A DNA stretch of 33,596 nucleotides from an uncultured Bacteroidia bacterium (GTDB taxonomy: Bacteria > Bacteroidota > Bacteroidia > Bacteroidales > UBA932), in NCBI GenBank assembly GCA_902795735.1, contig CADBMD010000099.1, positions 1-33,596 of the forward strand, in the 5' to 3' direction. A program made the translations under genes and the position numbers. Every line of letters starts with the position of its first letter. The first letter of the stretch is position 1. The notes under the pieces were generated by a model. That model did no database searches, was not told the origin of the DNA, and saw nothing but the letters and a program-made list of their open reading frames with translations. Below are positions 7,678 to 17,089 of the stretch, in pieces.

Positions 7678-10344
7678 ATGCGACGTTTATTCCTTACTTT
7701 ATCTTTGCTTTTCATCGGCCTTTATGCAGCTTTTGCTTCTGCAGTCAGGCCAGTCCAGCCTCAGTGCTGTTTCTTGGACAACCCTCTTGGAATCGAGAAG
7801 CCGATGCTCGGATGGAAATTTGAAGGGACAGGACAGGGGGCATCCCAGAAAGCTTATGAGATCCAGATCGCCTCTTCCCTTCAGAAGCTTCGCTCCGGAA
7901 AGGCTGACATCTGGGCCTCCGGGAAAGTGGATTCGGACACCCAGTTCGGAATCCGTCCGGAAGTGAAGGATTATGCTTCCGCTACCACATATTGGTGGAG
8001 AGTCAGGATCTGGGACGGTAACGGCAAGAGATCCGAGTGGACTTCACCTGCTAGTTTCTCCACCGGACTGTCTGATTCCGACTGGAAGGGAACTTGGATT
8101 TCTCCGGAATGGAAGGAAGGCATGAGGATGCCTTACATGAGGAGGGAAGTTACCCTTGGAAAGAGTATCGAGCGTGCCACGGCGTTCGTCTGTGGAGTCG
8201 GAGCTGCTGACCTCTTCATCAACGGTGAATATGCCGACCCCACCAGGATCCTGGATCCTGCTCAGACGAATTATGAGCAGTATGCCCTGTACAGCGCCAT
8301 TGATGTGACTAAACTGTTGAAACCGGGAGCCAACTGCCTTGGAATTATGCTCTATGATGGCTGGTATGGCCAGAGCACTGTGTTTGCCGATTTCAGTTAT
8401 GGGAAACCGATGCTCAGGTTCCAGCTGGTAGTTGACTACAAAGGAGGACGCAGGGAGGTCGTTTCCTCAAACAGCCTGTGGCAGTGGAAAGAAGGCCCTG
8501 TCGTGAAAGCCAACATCTACAGCGGAGAGGTCTATGATGCCCGTCAGGCTTTGTCGGACTGGGCTTGTGTCGGTGGCGGCAATGACGGATGGCGTCCATG
8601 CATCACTCCTGCGGATGGCGTCCCGCCCCAGCTGCGTTCCCAGATCATGCCAGCCATAAGGCTTCATGAGGCTTTGCCTGCCGTCGCCATGTGGAAGACG
8701 GAAGAGGGAACATGGGTCTATGATTTCGGGACCAACAACACTGCCGACATCCGCTTGACCGTCAACCTGCCCGCTGGAACCAAAGTGACCGTCAGGACAG
8801 GTGAAGAAATAAACGGCCCTGGCAAGGGTGTCGATTTCCGTTCGACTGGAATCGCAGTAGTGCCGGTCCAGACCGATGAATACATCAGCGCTGGCACCGG
8901 AAAGGAAATCTGGATGCCACGTGGCACTTACCACGGCTTCCGGTATGCTGAACTTTCTTGTGACAATCCCTCTGTCGTTCCAGCCAAGGATTGGCTTGAG
9001 GCTGTGCTTGTCCACACCGACCTTGTAAAGACCGCTACATTCACATCTTCTTCAGCCCAGCTCAACAGGCTTCATGAGATGGCACTCAGGACCGTCCAGG
9101 GCAACATCGTCGGTGTCCCGATGGATTGCCCGACCCGTGAGAAATGCGGCTGGCTCGGAGATGCCCATGCCTACATAAAGATGGCAATGGTAGGCTACGA
9201 CATGGACAATTTCCTGTTCAAGTACATGGACGATATCCGTTCCACATCTTCGGTGGAAGAGAAGAATACCCTGCATCACCTACTTAAGAACAGTATTTTC
9301 TATTATACCGACAAGGCATCCGGCATCCCCTACATGATCGCTCCTGGAAAGCGCCTTTGCGGTGTGGCTTCTCCGGACTGGGGAACGGCAGTGGTCCAGT
9401 TGCCATGGCACCTGTATCTCTATGGCGGCAACAAGGCTGCCTTGGAGGAATATTATCCCATGATGGCCCAGTGGACCGACTACATCACATCCATTACCGT
9501 AGGCCACATTGTGATGACCGGACTTGGAGACTGGTGCACTCCTAACGGAAAAGCAACCACTCCGGTGGAACTGACATCTACAGCATTCCATTACTATGAC
9601 CTTACCATAATGGAGCAGGTGGCCGCCATTCTTGGCCACAGTGACGACAGTGCCCGTTACGCTGCTGAAAAGGAAGCCGTCAAGGAAGCTTTCATAGCGA
9701 GGTTCTACAATCCTCTTTCCAAGTCTTTCGGCTCGCAGACAGCAGATGCCATGGCTTTGGATTTAGGACTCTGCCCTGTCGGATCAGAGGAAGATGTGGC
9801 TAAAGGTATTGCCATGCACATGAGGTTGTGGGGCAATTTCTTCGACACTGGAATCTTCGGACTGTGCAGGATCGGTTCCGCCCTGGCAAGGAACGGGCAG
9901 GCAGAACTTGCCTATAAGACGTTCACAAAGACAGGGCACAGGAGTTTCGAATGGATGTGGTCCAAGTATGACGCGACGACCCTTTGGGAGACATTGCCTG
10001 TTTATGACGGTGACCAGGTGAGTCTCTTCTCAAGCTCGCACTGCCACCCCATGCAGGCAGGCTTCGACATCTATTTCTATGAAGACCTGGCGGGAATCCG
10101 TCCGGTTCCGGAGGCTCCCGGTTACAAGAAGATACTCTTCGTGCCCGGATGGAAAGGCATCGGCCTTGAAAGTGCTTCAGCCACCGTTCAGAGCCGCTAT
10201 GGTGAGATCGTCAGCTCCTGGTCCCGCAAGGATGGTGAAGTCACATGGAACATCACCATCCCTGCCGGTTGTACAGGCATGGTTTCACTTCCTGAAGCGG
10301 AGGAACTCCCTTCCGGAAGCTACACATTCACAGTCAAGGATTGA
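7678..10344 (+). CDS. GH78 alpha-L-rhamnosidase
   Basis: This 888-residue secreted enzyme (signal peptide about 1-22) has the GH78 domain series. An Ig-like N-terminal domain lies at about 25-130, the rhamnosidase N-terminal beta domain at about 140-300, a concanavalin-like domain at about 330-445, the (alpha/alpha)6 catalytic barrel at about 450-800 and a C-terminal beta domain. The catalytic stretch DCPTREKCGWLGD gives D483, E488 and D495, with the same 5 and 7 residue spacings as Asp567/Glu572/Asp579 of Bacillus RhaB. E771 in TTLWE fits the fourth acidic residue. It should release alpha-L-rhamnose from plant or bacterial glycans in the periplasm. It is the last gene of the three-gene operon and converges with the nitrilase-GDPD gene without a gap. 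Confidence 0.92.
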   Translation: MRRLFLTLSLLFIGLYAAFASAVRPVQPQCCFLDNPLGIEKPMLGWKFEGTGQGASQKAYEIQIASSLQKLRSGKADIWASGKVDSDTQFGIRPEVKDYASATTYWWRVRIWDGNGKRSEWTSPASFSTGLSDSDWKGTWISPEWKEGMRMPYMRREVTLGKSIERATAFVCGVGAADLFINGEYADPTRILDPAQTNYEQYALYSAIDVTKLLKPGANCLGIMLYDGWYGQSTVFADFSYGKPMLRFQLVVDYKGGRREVVSSNSLWQWKEGPVVKANIYSGEVYDARQALSDWACVGGGNDGWRPCITPADGVPPQLRSQIMPAIRLHEALPAVAMWKTEEGTWVYDFGTNNTADIRLTVNLPAGTKVTVRTGEEINGPGKGVDFRSTGIAVVPVQTDEYISAGTGKEIWMPRGTYHGFRYAELSCDNPSVVPAKDWLEAVLVHTDLVKTATFTSSSAQLNRLHEMALRTVQGNIVGVPMDCPTREKCGWLGDAHAYIKMAMVGYDMDNFLFKYMDDIRSTSSVEEKNTLHHLLKNSIFYYTDKASGIPYMIAPGKRLCGVASPDWGTAVVQLPWHLYLYGGNKAALEEYYPMMAQWTDYITSITVGHIVMTGLGDWCTPNGKATTPVELTSTAFHYYDLTIMEQVAAILGHSDDSARYAAEKEAVKEAFIARFYNPLSKSFGSQTADAMALDLGLCPVGSEEDVAKGIAMHMRLWGNFFDTGIFGLCRIGSALARNGQAELAYKTFTKTGHRSFEWMWSKYDATTLWETLPVYDGDQVSLFSSSHCHPMQAGFDIYFYEDLAGIRPVPEAPGYKKILFVPGWKGIGLESASATVQSRYGEIVSSWSRKDGEVTWNITIPAGCTGMVSLPEAEELPSGSYTFTVKD

Positions 10345-12036
10345 TCATCGGCAGCCCGTGGCGTCTGAGATGACCTGGTAGTCATTCGTCAGGATGGTGT
10401 CGATTCCCATGGCGAAGTACTTGGCCGCCTCTTCAGGGTCGTCGGCATAGAAGATATTGCAGCGCAGCCCGTTAGCCTTTGCCTTGTCCACCAGGGATTG
10501 GCTGAAGTCAGGGTCTCTCTTTGAGAACTGGACCATGCTGCACTTGTGTTTCAGGGCTTCATCCACGATGTCGCCTTCTTTACCTTTTCGGCCCATGCAG
10601 CGGGGGATGTCCGGTGCCACGCGGGCCAGCTGGTCCTGGAGAGCTCCGTTCTCCGACATGAAGTACACATGGTCCTGAGCGTCGTAGGCATAGATGAGAT
10701 CGATTAGTTTCTTGATCACTGTCTCGTCCCAAGGTTCATCGACTATTGACTTCAAGTGTATGTTCATGATCGTGTGGCAGGAGAGTTTCTTCAGGATTTC
10801 TTCGAACTTCAAGATCTTTAGCCCCTTGAAATGCTCGCCGGCCTTTATGCCGAAATCGTAGTCCAGGAGTTCGGCATATGTCTTTTCATACACGTGGCCG
10901 GTTCCTGTGGACACCCTGTCCAAGGTCGCATCATGGATGGATACTATCTCTCCGTCACGAGTCCACCAGAGATCGAATTCAACCTCCGATGCGCCCAGGG
11001 CCACTGCTGCTCCAAGTGCGGCCAATGAGTTCTCTGGCGCTACTGCTGAGAAACCCCTGTGGGCGCAGAGCCTCTTTTCAGGAGCCTCCGGGAACGGGGT
11101 GACTATGGCGCTGCCTCCCGGGCGGTATTTCCAAGGGCGTCTTCCGATCTCTATGTATTCAGAATGAAGGGATGGAGGATTACCATAGCCGGCAGGTTTG
11201 AGGTATTTCTTCTTGGGGTCGAAGGTGGAGTCGAGTGTCGTGATTTCCGACCTGAGCGTTCCCAGGATTTCTCCCGTTGGGGCTACGATGCTTGAGCATC
11301 CGCCAAGTTCGGAATCCAACCCCATAGACACGGAAGCACGGACGAGGTAGGCTCCTGTGTTGTAGGCGCAGAATGTGTTGATGATGTCCAAGGCCCTGAA
11401 AGTGTCGCTCCTCTGGTGGGATGCTCCGATGATGATGTCTGGCTTCCAGCGGGCAATGTTGGCGAAATTCTCGTAGAAATAGAAATCGTAGCAGGTCAGG
11501 AATGCGTACCTGACACCCTCTATGTCAAGGATGTATGGCTGGGTCCACTCTTCAGTGTAAGACTTGTCGAGTTTGCTCCATTCTCCGCGGGTCAAGTGCT
11601 CCTTGTAGTATTTCCCGATGAGTTCCCCTTGCCTGTCATATATGAATATGGTGTTGCGAGGTACTTCGATGCTATGGTCGACAGCACCGACGAAAACCAG
11701 GGAACTGCACCTTTTCGCTGTCCTGGCGCAGACATCCAGGAGCACAGCTCCGTTCTGGCGGGAAGTGGTCAGGAACTCTTCCTTTCCGGAGGTCTTTCCG
11801 GGAACTTCGCTGAACTCCGGCAGCACGATGATGTCAAGGCTTTCATCGCATTTGTTGAGTTCGTTGATCGTCCACTCGAAACTCTTGTCGAGACCGGCCT
11901 TATCCTGGGCGAAGAACTGCTGTATGACCCTGGCCTTCATCGGAGATGCGTCCATGGGGGAGGGGAAGAGGAGAAGGACTGCCGAAAGGGTTGCAATCAC
12001 CTTTCCAAGCATTCTGGATTCATTGCACGCTTTCAT
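10345..12036 (-). CDS. secreted fusion protein: carbon-nitrogen hydrolase + glycerophosphodiester phosphodiesterase
   Basis: This 563-residue protein has a hydrophobic signal segment (residues 9-30). Residues about 34-300 are a nitrilase-superfamily C-N hydrolase with the full triad: E74 (VLPEFSE), K145 (KYYKEH) and C182 (LTCYDFYFYE). Residues about 323-560 are a GDPD domain: H326-R327, E336-N337, E353/D355 (EVEFDL) and H368-D369 (IHDATLDR). The usual NIEIK strand reads NIHLK. Such a fusion should cleave both an amide and a glycerophosphodiester, presumably in one periplasmic substrate. The start at 12036 overlaps the symporter gene by 17 nt; an alternative ATG at 12012 (MLGKVIATL) is equally good as a signal-peptide start. 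Divergent glpK-glpF nearby fits use of the released glycerol moiety. Confidence 0.85.
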   Translation of the reverse strand: MKACNESRMLGKVIATLSAVLLLFPSPMDASPMKARVIQQFFAQDKAGLDKSFEWTINELNKCDESLDIIVLPEFSEVPGKTSGKEEFLTTSRQNGAVLLDVCARTAKRCSSLVFVGAVDHSIEVPRNTIFIYDRQGELIGKYYKEHLTRGEWSKLDKSYTEEWTQPYILDIEGVRYAFLTCYDFYFYENFANIARWKPDIIIGASHQRSDTFRALDIINTFCAYNTGAYLVRASVSMGLDSELGGCSSIVAPTGEILGTLRSEITTLDSTFDPKKKYLKPAGYGNPPSLHSEYIEIGRRPWKYRPGGSAIVTPFPEAPEKRLCAHRGFSAVAPENSLAALGAAVALGASEVEFDLWWTRDGEIVSIHDATLDRVSTGTGHVYEKTYAELLDYDFGIKAGEHFKGLKILKFEEILKKLSCHTIMNIHLKSIVDEPWDETVIKKLIDLIYAYDAQDHVYFMSENGALQDQLARVAPDIPRCMGRKGKEGDIVDEALKHKCSMVQFSKRDPDFSQSLVDKAKANGLRCNIFYADDPEEAAKYFAMGIDTILTNDYQVISDATGCR

Positions 12037-13207
12037 TTTCGTTGGAGATTTTATTTCTGAATAATTTGTTTACTATCAAGGCTATGGCTCCGTCTCCCGT
12101 GACGTTGCAAGCCGGACCGTAGCCATCCAGGGCAAGGTAGAGGGTCATGACCAAGGCGGTCTGGTCGGGGCTGAATCCCATTATGGATTCAAGGAGCCCT
12201 ATCGATGCCATCAGGACCCCACCCATGACTCCAGGTGCAGCTACTGCTGCGATCCCTTGCATGAGGACGAAATTGGCGTAGACCGCGAAGGGGAGAGACG
12301 TCCCCGTCAGGTAGGCCACGGCTATGGATGAAACCGCAAGTTTTATCGTTGATCCGCACATGTGGACAGTCGAGCTTAGCGGAATGGTGAAATCCACTAT
12401 GTCGTCGTCGATGCCATTCTTCCTGGTGCAAGCAGAGGTTACCGGAATCACGGCGGAGGATGAGCAGATGGAGAAGGCTGTAAGGTAGGCCGGCAGCATG
12501 TTCCACAGGCATTTGAAAGGATTCTTTCCGGCTATGGCTCCAGCAATCGAGTACTGGATGATAAGATAGGCGATCGTAAGGACGATGCCGGTGAGGATGA
12601 TCTTGAATCCTGACCCGAGTACGACGGTAATGACCCCCTTTGCCCCCATCTCGCAGATCATCGTGAATATGTACCAGGGCAGCATGGGGATGATGACCTT
12701 TTCAATCGTCAGCCTTACTATTGCTCCGAAGTCGTCGAATGCCTTTTTCAATGGCATCGATCCTGTGACCATTATTCCGATTCCCAGCATGAAAGAAAGT
12801 ACGAGTGCCGTCAGTATGTCGCAGACCGGAGGTATCTTGATGTCGAAATAGGGGAGGATCTCTTTGGCTTTGAGTGCTTCATTCGAGAGTTCTCCTGCTT
12901 TAAGGTACAGCGGGAAAGTGTGAGATGAGCACAGGTGAGCAAAAAAACCTGAGCATATCGTGGAAAGGTAGGCTATCCCTATCACGAGGACGAGCATCTT
13001 TCCGGCCTGTTTGCCGACATTGGCGATAGCAGGTGTCACCAGCCCGAGGATAAGGAGCGGGATGATGAATTTGAGCAATTGTGAAAACAGGACGTTGAAT
13101 GTCTTGAATATCCTCACTATCCATTCCGGAGCGATGAGCCCCAGTAGTGCTCCGCATGCTATAGCAACAAGCACTTTTACGAACAAGCCTGGCCTTGGTT
13201 TTTTCAT
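12020..13207 (-). CDS. SLC1/DAACS-type cation symporter (neutral-type binding site), paralogue 1
   Basis: This 395-residue protein has the SLC1 fold: basic N-terminus, hydrophobic segments throughout, the serine-rich hairpin [15 protein letters not shown], and the last-helix motif [14 protein letters not shown]. The family couples uptake of amino acids or dicarboxylates to Na+ or H+. Two usual features differ. The TM7 NMDGT-type motif reads HMCGST. The Arg that holds the side-chain carboxylate in Glu/Asp transporters (R397 of GltPh) aligns to Gly in DGYGPACN. I therefore doubt an acidic amino acid substrate. The gene precedes and overlaps the nitrilase-GDPD gene and diverges from glpK, so the substrate may be a product of that hydrolase. 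A paralogue lies at 32091-33272. Confidence 0.85.
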   Translation of the reverse strand: MKKPRPGLFVKVLVAIACGALLGLIAPEWIVRIFKTFNVLFSQLLKFIIPLLILGLVTPAIANVGKQAGKMLVLVIGIAYLSTICSGFFAHLCSSHTFPLYLKAGELSNEALKAKEILPYFDIKIPPVCDILTALVLSFMLGIGIMVTGSMPLKKAFDDFGAIVRLTIEKVIIPMLPWYIFTMICEMGAKGVITVVLGSGFKIILTGIVLTIAYLIIQYSIAGAIAGKNPFKCLWNMLPAYLTAFSICSSSAVIPVTSACTRKNGIDDDIVDFTIPLSSTVHMCGSTIKLAVSSIAVAYLTGTSLPFAVYANFVLMQGIAAVAAPGVMGGVLMASIGLLESIMGFSPDQTALVMTLYLALDGYGPACNVTGDGAIALIVNKLFRNKISNENESVQ

Positions 13208-13243
13208 GGAGGAAAGATTCTGTCTGTATGTGGTAGGATGGTA

Positions 13244-13257
13244 TGTACAAATGTACA
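13244..13257. promoter_or_regulatory. TGTACA-AA-TGTACA palindrome, candidate operator
   Basis: Two copies of the self-complementary hexamer TGTACA flank AA, making a 14-bp near-perfect palindrome in the divergent symporter/glpK intergenic region. It covers the -7 element of the leftward promoter and lies about 60 nt upstream of glpK. A bound dimeric repressor would block the leftward promoter. The regulator is not identified in the window. Confidence 0.4.
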
Positions 13258-13278
13258 GAAAAAATTAGTAACTTTAAA
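13248..13278 (-). promoter_or_regulatory. promoter of the symporter / nitrilase-GDPD operon
   Basis: On the reverse strand TTTA (13278-13275) is followed after 19 nt by TACATTTG (13255-13248), a full TAnnTTTG match. Transcription would start near 13241, giving a leader of about 34 nt. The -7 element is embedded in the 13244-13257 palindrome. Confidence 0.6.
13269..13276 (+). promoter_or_regulatory. weak -7 candidate for glpK-glpF
   Basis: TAACTTTA differs from TAnnTTTG only at the last base and sits 40 nt before the glpK ATG. No TTTG is present 19 nt upstream. It overlaps the -33 region of the opposing promoter, so the two promoters may interfere with each other. Confidence 0.25.
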
Positions 13279-13315
13279 GAGCGTTTTATCGCATGAGAGA
13301 TTAACCACATTGAAT

Positions 13316-14800
13316 ATGAGAGAATACATCTTGGCCCTCGACCAGGGCACCAGTTCTTCCCGTGCCATCGTTTTCAACAAGGCGGGAGACATCATGAGCG
13401 TCGCTCAGAAAGAATTCACGCAGTATTTCCCCAGTCCCGGCCTTGTAGAGCATGATCCGATGGAGATCTGGTCATCCGAGTACGAGGTCATCCTCGAATC
13501 CATGCAGAAAATGGGAATCGGGGGAATGGACCTGGCGGCGATCGGTATAACAAACCAGAGGGAGACTACAATTGTCTGGGACGCAGAGACAGGTGAACCT
13601 ATCCATAACGCCATTGTCTGGCAGGACCGCCGTACAGCTGCTTATTGCGATTCGCTCAAGGAGAAAGGACTCACGGACGTGATCCGTTCCAAGACCGGAC
13701 TCATAATCGATGCTTATTTCAGCGCTACCAAGATTCGCTGGATCCTTGAAAATGTTCCTGGGGCCAAGGAACGGGCAGAGAGGGGAGAGCTCCGTTTCGG
13801 GACCGTGGATTCCTGGCTTGTATGGAACCTCACTGAGGGGAAGACCCATGTGACTGACGTTACAAATGCTGCCAGGACGATGCTTTTCAACATCCACACT
13901 CTCAAGTGGGATGAAGACCTCCTCCAGCTTTTCGGCATCCCTGCTTCCATGCTGCCGGAAGTGAGATCCTGCAGCGAGGTCTATGCTGATGCCGACATTT
14001 TAGGAGTAAATGTTCCTATCGGCGGCATGGCAGGTGACCAGCAGTCTGCACTTTTCGGCCAGATGTGCACCGATCCCGGGGCAGTCAAGAACACCTACGG
14101 AACAGGTTGCTTCCTGTTGATGAACACCGGAGACAAACCTGTGGAATCGAAGAATAACCTCCTGACTACGATTGCCTGGAAAATAGGTGACAAGGTCAAT
14201 TATGCTCTTGAAGGCAGCATATTCGTAGGCGGATCTGCAGTCCAGTGGCTGCGTGACGGCCTGGGAATCATAAAGTCTTCCTCTGAGATAGAGGCCCTGG
14301 CTTCCACTGTTCCGGATAGCGGCGGGGTCTATTTCGTCCCTGCCCTTACCGGCCTGGGAGCACCATATTGGGATCCGAACGCCAAGGGAGGAATCATCGG
14401 GATAACCAGGGGGACCAAGGCCGCCCACATTGCCAGGGCGACCCTTGAGGGTATAGCTTTCCAGACCATGGACATCGTAAAGGCCATGGAGAACGACGTC
14501 GGAGTTCCCATCGCCGAACTGAAGGTTGACGGCGGGGCTTCTGCAGACAACCTGATGATGCAGTTCCAGTCCGACATCCTTGACACGGCTGTCATCAGGC
14601 CGGTTGTTACCGAGACCACGGCACTCGGGGCCTGTTATCTGGCCGGTCTTGCGGTGGGGTTCTGGAGCGGACTTGATGAGATAAAGCGCCAGTGGCAGGT
14701 TGACCGTACCTTTACTCCCCAAGCGTCGCTTGAGGAAGTTGCAGAGAAGAAGACCGGCTGGAAGGATGCCGTCTCAAGATGTTTGTCATCCAATAAATAA
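13316..14800 (+). CDS. glpK: glycerol kinase
   Basis: This 494-residue cytoplasmic FGGY-family kinase makes sn-glycerol 3-phosphate from glycerol and ATP. The N-terminal phosphate-binding motif is [14 protein letters not shown], followed by TNQRETT and the AIVWQDRR segment. Then come [22 protein letters not shown] and, near the C-terminus, [19 protein letters not shown], all characteristic of GlpK, and the length is normal. The start is placed at the ATG at 13316 (MREYILAL). The frame is open 26 codons further upstream, but that extension falls in the promoter region and has no family likeness. The glycerol facilitator gene begins 9 nt after the stop, forming a glpK-glpF operon. No glycerol-3-phosphate dehydrogenase lies in the window. 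Confidence 0.96.
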   Translation: MREYILALDQGTSSSRAIVFNKAGDIMSVAQKEFTQYFPSPGLVEHDPMEIWSSEYEVILESMQKMGIGGMDLAAIGITNQRETTIVWDAETGEPIHNAIVWQDRRTAAYCDSLKEKGLTDVIRSKTGLIIDAYFSATKIRWILENVPGAKERAERGELRFGTVDSWLVWNLTEGKTHVTDVTNAARTMLFNIHTLKWDEDLLQLFGIPASMLPEVRSCSEVYADADILGVNVPIGGMAGDQQSALFGQMCTDPGAVKNTYGTGCFLLMNTGDKPVESKNNLLTTIAWKIGDKVNYALEGSIFVGGSAVQWLRDGLGIIKSSSEIEALASTVPDSGGVYFVPALTGLGAPYWDPNAKGGIIGITRGTKAAHIARATLEGIAFQTMDIVKAMENDVGVPIAELKVDGGASADNLMMQFQSDILDTAVIRPVVTETTALGACYLAGLAVGFWSGLDEIKRQWQVDRTFTPQASLEEVAEKKTGWKDAVSRCLSSNK

Positions 14801-14809
14801 CAACGTCAT

Positions 14810-15547
14810 ATGGAAATTACCTTGTTTCAGAAATGCGTTTTCGAGTTCCTCGGAACGCTTGTGCTCATCCTGATGGGTGATGGAGTCTGCGCCAACGTGA
14901 GCCTTGAAAAGTCAAAGGCGAAGGGCGCCGGCTGGGTTGTGGTTGCAATAGCTTGGGGTCTTGCCGTCATGATGGGCGTGTTCATCAGCGGTCCTTATTC
15001 AGGAGCCCATCTGAATCCTGCCGTCAGCGTAGGGCTTGCCCTGGCCGGAAAATTCTCCTGGGCCTATGTCCTGCCGTATTGCATCGCCCAGTTCGCAGGT
15101 GGTTTATGCGGAGCGATCCTGGTCTATCTGTTCTTCAAGGATCATTACGATGCCACCTCTGATTCTCCGGAGGTGATCCTTTCCACATTCTGCACCATCC
15201 CCGCCATCCCCAACAAGTGGAGGAATTTCTTAAGCGAAATGGTCGGAACCTTCGTGCTGGTCTTCATCATCCTCTGCTTCGCCACGAGCGGAAACACTCC
15301 TGAGGTCGGGATGGGAAGCCTGGGAGCGATCCCTGTGACATGCCTTATCATTTCCATCGGCATGTCCCTCGGTGGAACTACTGGTTATGCGATTAATCCT
15401 GCCAGGGATTTCTCACCTCGCCTCGCCCACGCCGTCCTTCCTATAAAAGGAAAGGGAAGCAGCTGCTGGAATTACAGCTGGATCCCTTTTATCGGCCCGA
15501 TTGCAGGCGGAGCCATTGCTGCAGGGCTTTTCCTGCTGGTTTTCTAG
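14810..15547 (+). CDS. glpF: glycerol facilitator (aquaglyceroporin, MIP family)
   Basis: This 245-residue integral membrane channel has two NPA boxes, HLNPAVSVG (N69) and INPARDFSPRL (N196). The Asp directly after NPAR (D200) is the signature of glycerol-conducting MIP proteins; water-selective aquaporins differ there. Conserved family segments include EFLGTLVLILMGDGV near the N-terminus and SEMVGTFVLVFIILCF in the second half. It lets glycerol diffuse in, where the upstream-encoded GlpK traps it as glycerol 3-phosphate. The two genes are 9 nt apart and surely cotranscribed. The stop codon TAG shares the tetramer CTAG (15544-15547) with the stop of the convergent sulfatase gene, so no room remains for a terminator between them. 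Confidence 0.93.
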   Translation: MEITLFQKCVFEFLGTLVLILMGDGVCANVSLEKSKAKGAGWVVVAIAWGLAVMMGVFISGPYSGAHLNPAVSVGLALAGKFSWAYVLPYCIAQFAGGLCGAILVYLFFKDHYDATSDSPEVILSTFCTIPAIPNKWRNFLSEMVGTFVLVFIILCFATSGNTPEVGMGSLGAIPVTCLIISIGMSLGGTTGYAINPARDFSPRLAHAVLPIKGKGSSCWNYSWIPFIGPIAGGAIAAGLFLLVF

Positions 15548-17085
15548 GATGGGAAATTGATTTTCAGCTTGAACTTTGGAACGTCGATGACTGAGTCCTC
15601 GTGACTCTCCCTGACGATACTCCACATCTTTTCTACGATCTCCGGGTGCTCGGCAGACAAGTCGGTAGTCTCCCGGGGATCGTTTATTATGTCGTAGAGT
15701 TCCATGTCGTTGTTGCCTTGGTTGACCTTCTTCAGCAGGCCTTTCCACTGCCCCATGCGGACGGCTACCCAACCATTTGACTGAGGATATTCCCAGTAAA
15801 GGAAGTCATGTTCCTGCTGTTTGGACGGCTTGCCTGAAAGAATCGGAGCGAGGGAGATGCCATCGTTCTCGGGAGCCTGGACCCCGGCTAGGTCTGCCAG
15901 AGTCGGCATCAAGTCGGCGAAGTATGAAACATGGTCTGTATTGGTGGGCTTGCAGCGGTCTCCCCAGGCGACTATGAACGGCATCCTTATGCCACCCTCA
16001 TGAAGTGAACTCTTGCCCCAGCCGGCGGCGCAGCTGAAAGGACCGCCGCTGTTGAAATATTCCATTGGCGAGTTGCCGTTGTGGGCGGGACCGTTGTCGG
16101 ATGTCACTATGAATATGGTGTTGTCCCAGACGCCGAGTTCCTTTAGTTTGGCGACAAGCTTGCCTACCTGGGTGTCGATGTGGGTGACCATGGCTGCGTA
16201 AGTTGCAAGCGGGTACCTGTTCGGCAGATACATGCCGGGATGGGTGCAGGGCTTTTCATCCCCAAGCTTGTCGACATAGTGCATCACTTCGTCAAGCGGA
16301 GCCTGCACGGCGCTGTGGGGCACGGTAGTCGTCCACATGGCAAAGAAGGGCCCTGAAGCGTTTTCGGTGATGAACTTTTCGAGTTTGTCGTACATCAGGT
16401 CAGGGCTGTAGTACTTGCCACCGTACCTGGAGTAGCTCTCCACGTCAAGCGAGTCAAGTCCTTCTGGCAGAGGCTCTCCCTGCATCACTGGCAAGTTGCC
16501 TGTCGGGATCTCCTTGTCGTTTTCCCAAAGGGCTGTGGGGTAGTAGGTGTGTGCGAGGGCCTGGCAGTTGAAACCGTAGAAATAGTCGAATCCCATCTTA
16601 TTGGGAGTCGAATCGCTTTCAGGGAATCCCAGTCCCCATTTGCCTACCATTGCAGTCTTGTAACCGGCGTCCTGCATCATTTTCCCGATGGTCATGGTGC
16701 CGGCCAGCATGGGCTCCTGGCCCTGCATGGTAGAGTCTTCGAAGAGGCCGTTCCAGCCACGGTCATCAGTCGGGGTGTAGTGCTCCTGGTTGCCCCTTAT
16801 CTGGCTGTGTCCCATGTGCTGGCCGGTGAGGATGCAGCACCTTGAAGGAGCGGAGAGCGGAGCAGAAGAGTACATGTCTGTGAACAGGATGCCTTGAGCG
16901 GCGAGGGCGTCGATGTTGGGAGTTTCAATCTTTTCCTGGCCGTAACATCCAAGGTCTCCGTAGCCGAGGTCATCGAACAAGAGGAAGACAACGTTTGGCT
17001 TTGCCGGGACGGCCTTGTCGCCGCTGCAACCGCATGCGGTTGCAGCTCCCAGAGCCAACATGAGGTTGCGAGACTTGATTTTCAT
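15544..17085 (-). CDS. serine-type (anSME-dependent) arylsulfatase lipoprotein
   Basis: This 513-residue sulfatase of the alkaline phosphatase superfamily has a lipoprotein-like signal (Cys18 or Cys20). The metal-binding FDDLGYGD lies at about 37-44. The maturation motif is S78-A-P-S-R82, in which the residue converted to formylglycine is serine, so activation needs a radical-SAM anaerobic sulfatase-maturing enzyme encoded elsewhere. TSDNGPAHNG further on supplies further metal ligands. In gut Bacteroidales these enzymes remove sulfate from host or algal glycans; the substrate class is not readable here. The gene lies 4 nt behind DUF4491 on the same strand and meets glpF tail to tail. Confidence 0.9.
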   Translation of the reverse strand: MKIKSRNLMLALGAATACGCSGDKAVPAKPNVVFLLFDDLGYGDLGCYGQEKIETPNIDALAAQGILFTDMYSSAPLSAPSRCCILTGQHMGHSQIRGNQEHYTPTDDRGWNGLFEDSTMQGQEPMLAGTMTIGKMMQDAGYKTAMVGKWGLGFPESDSTPNKMGFDYFYGFNCQALAHTYYPTALWENDKEIPTGNLPVMQGEPLPEGLDSLDVESYSRYGGKYYSPDLMYDKLEKFITENASGPFFAMWTTTVPHSAVQAPLDEVMHYVDKLGDEKPCTHPGMYLPNRYPLATYAAMVTHIDTQVGKLVAKLKELGVWDNTIFIVTSDNGPAHNGNSPMEYFNSGGPFSCAAGWGKSSLHEGGIRMPFIVAWGDRCKPTNTDHVSYFADLMPTLADLAGVQAPENDGISLAPILSGKPSKQQEHDFLYWEYPQSNGWVAVRMGQWKGLLKKVNQGNNDMELYDIINDPRETTDLSAEHPEIVEKMWSIVRESHEDSVIDVPKFKLKINFPS

Positions 17086-17089
17086 CGTA

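Noticed and set aside
13238-13315. Longer N-terminus for glycerol kinase
   Set aside because: Family members begin at about [12 protein letters not shown]; the extension covers promoter sequence and the palindrome.
14000-14722. 240-codon reverse open frame
   Set aside because: It is fully antisense to glpK, whose identity is certain.
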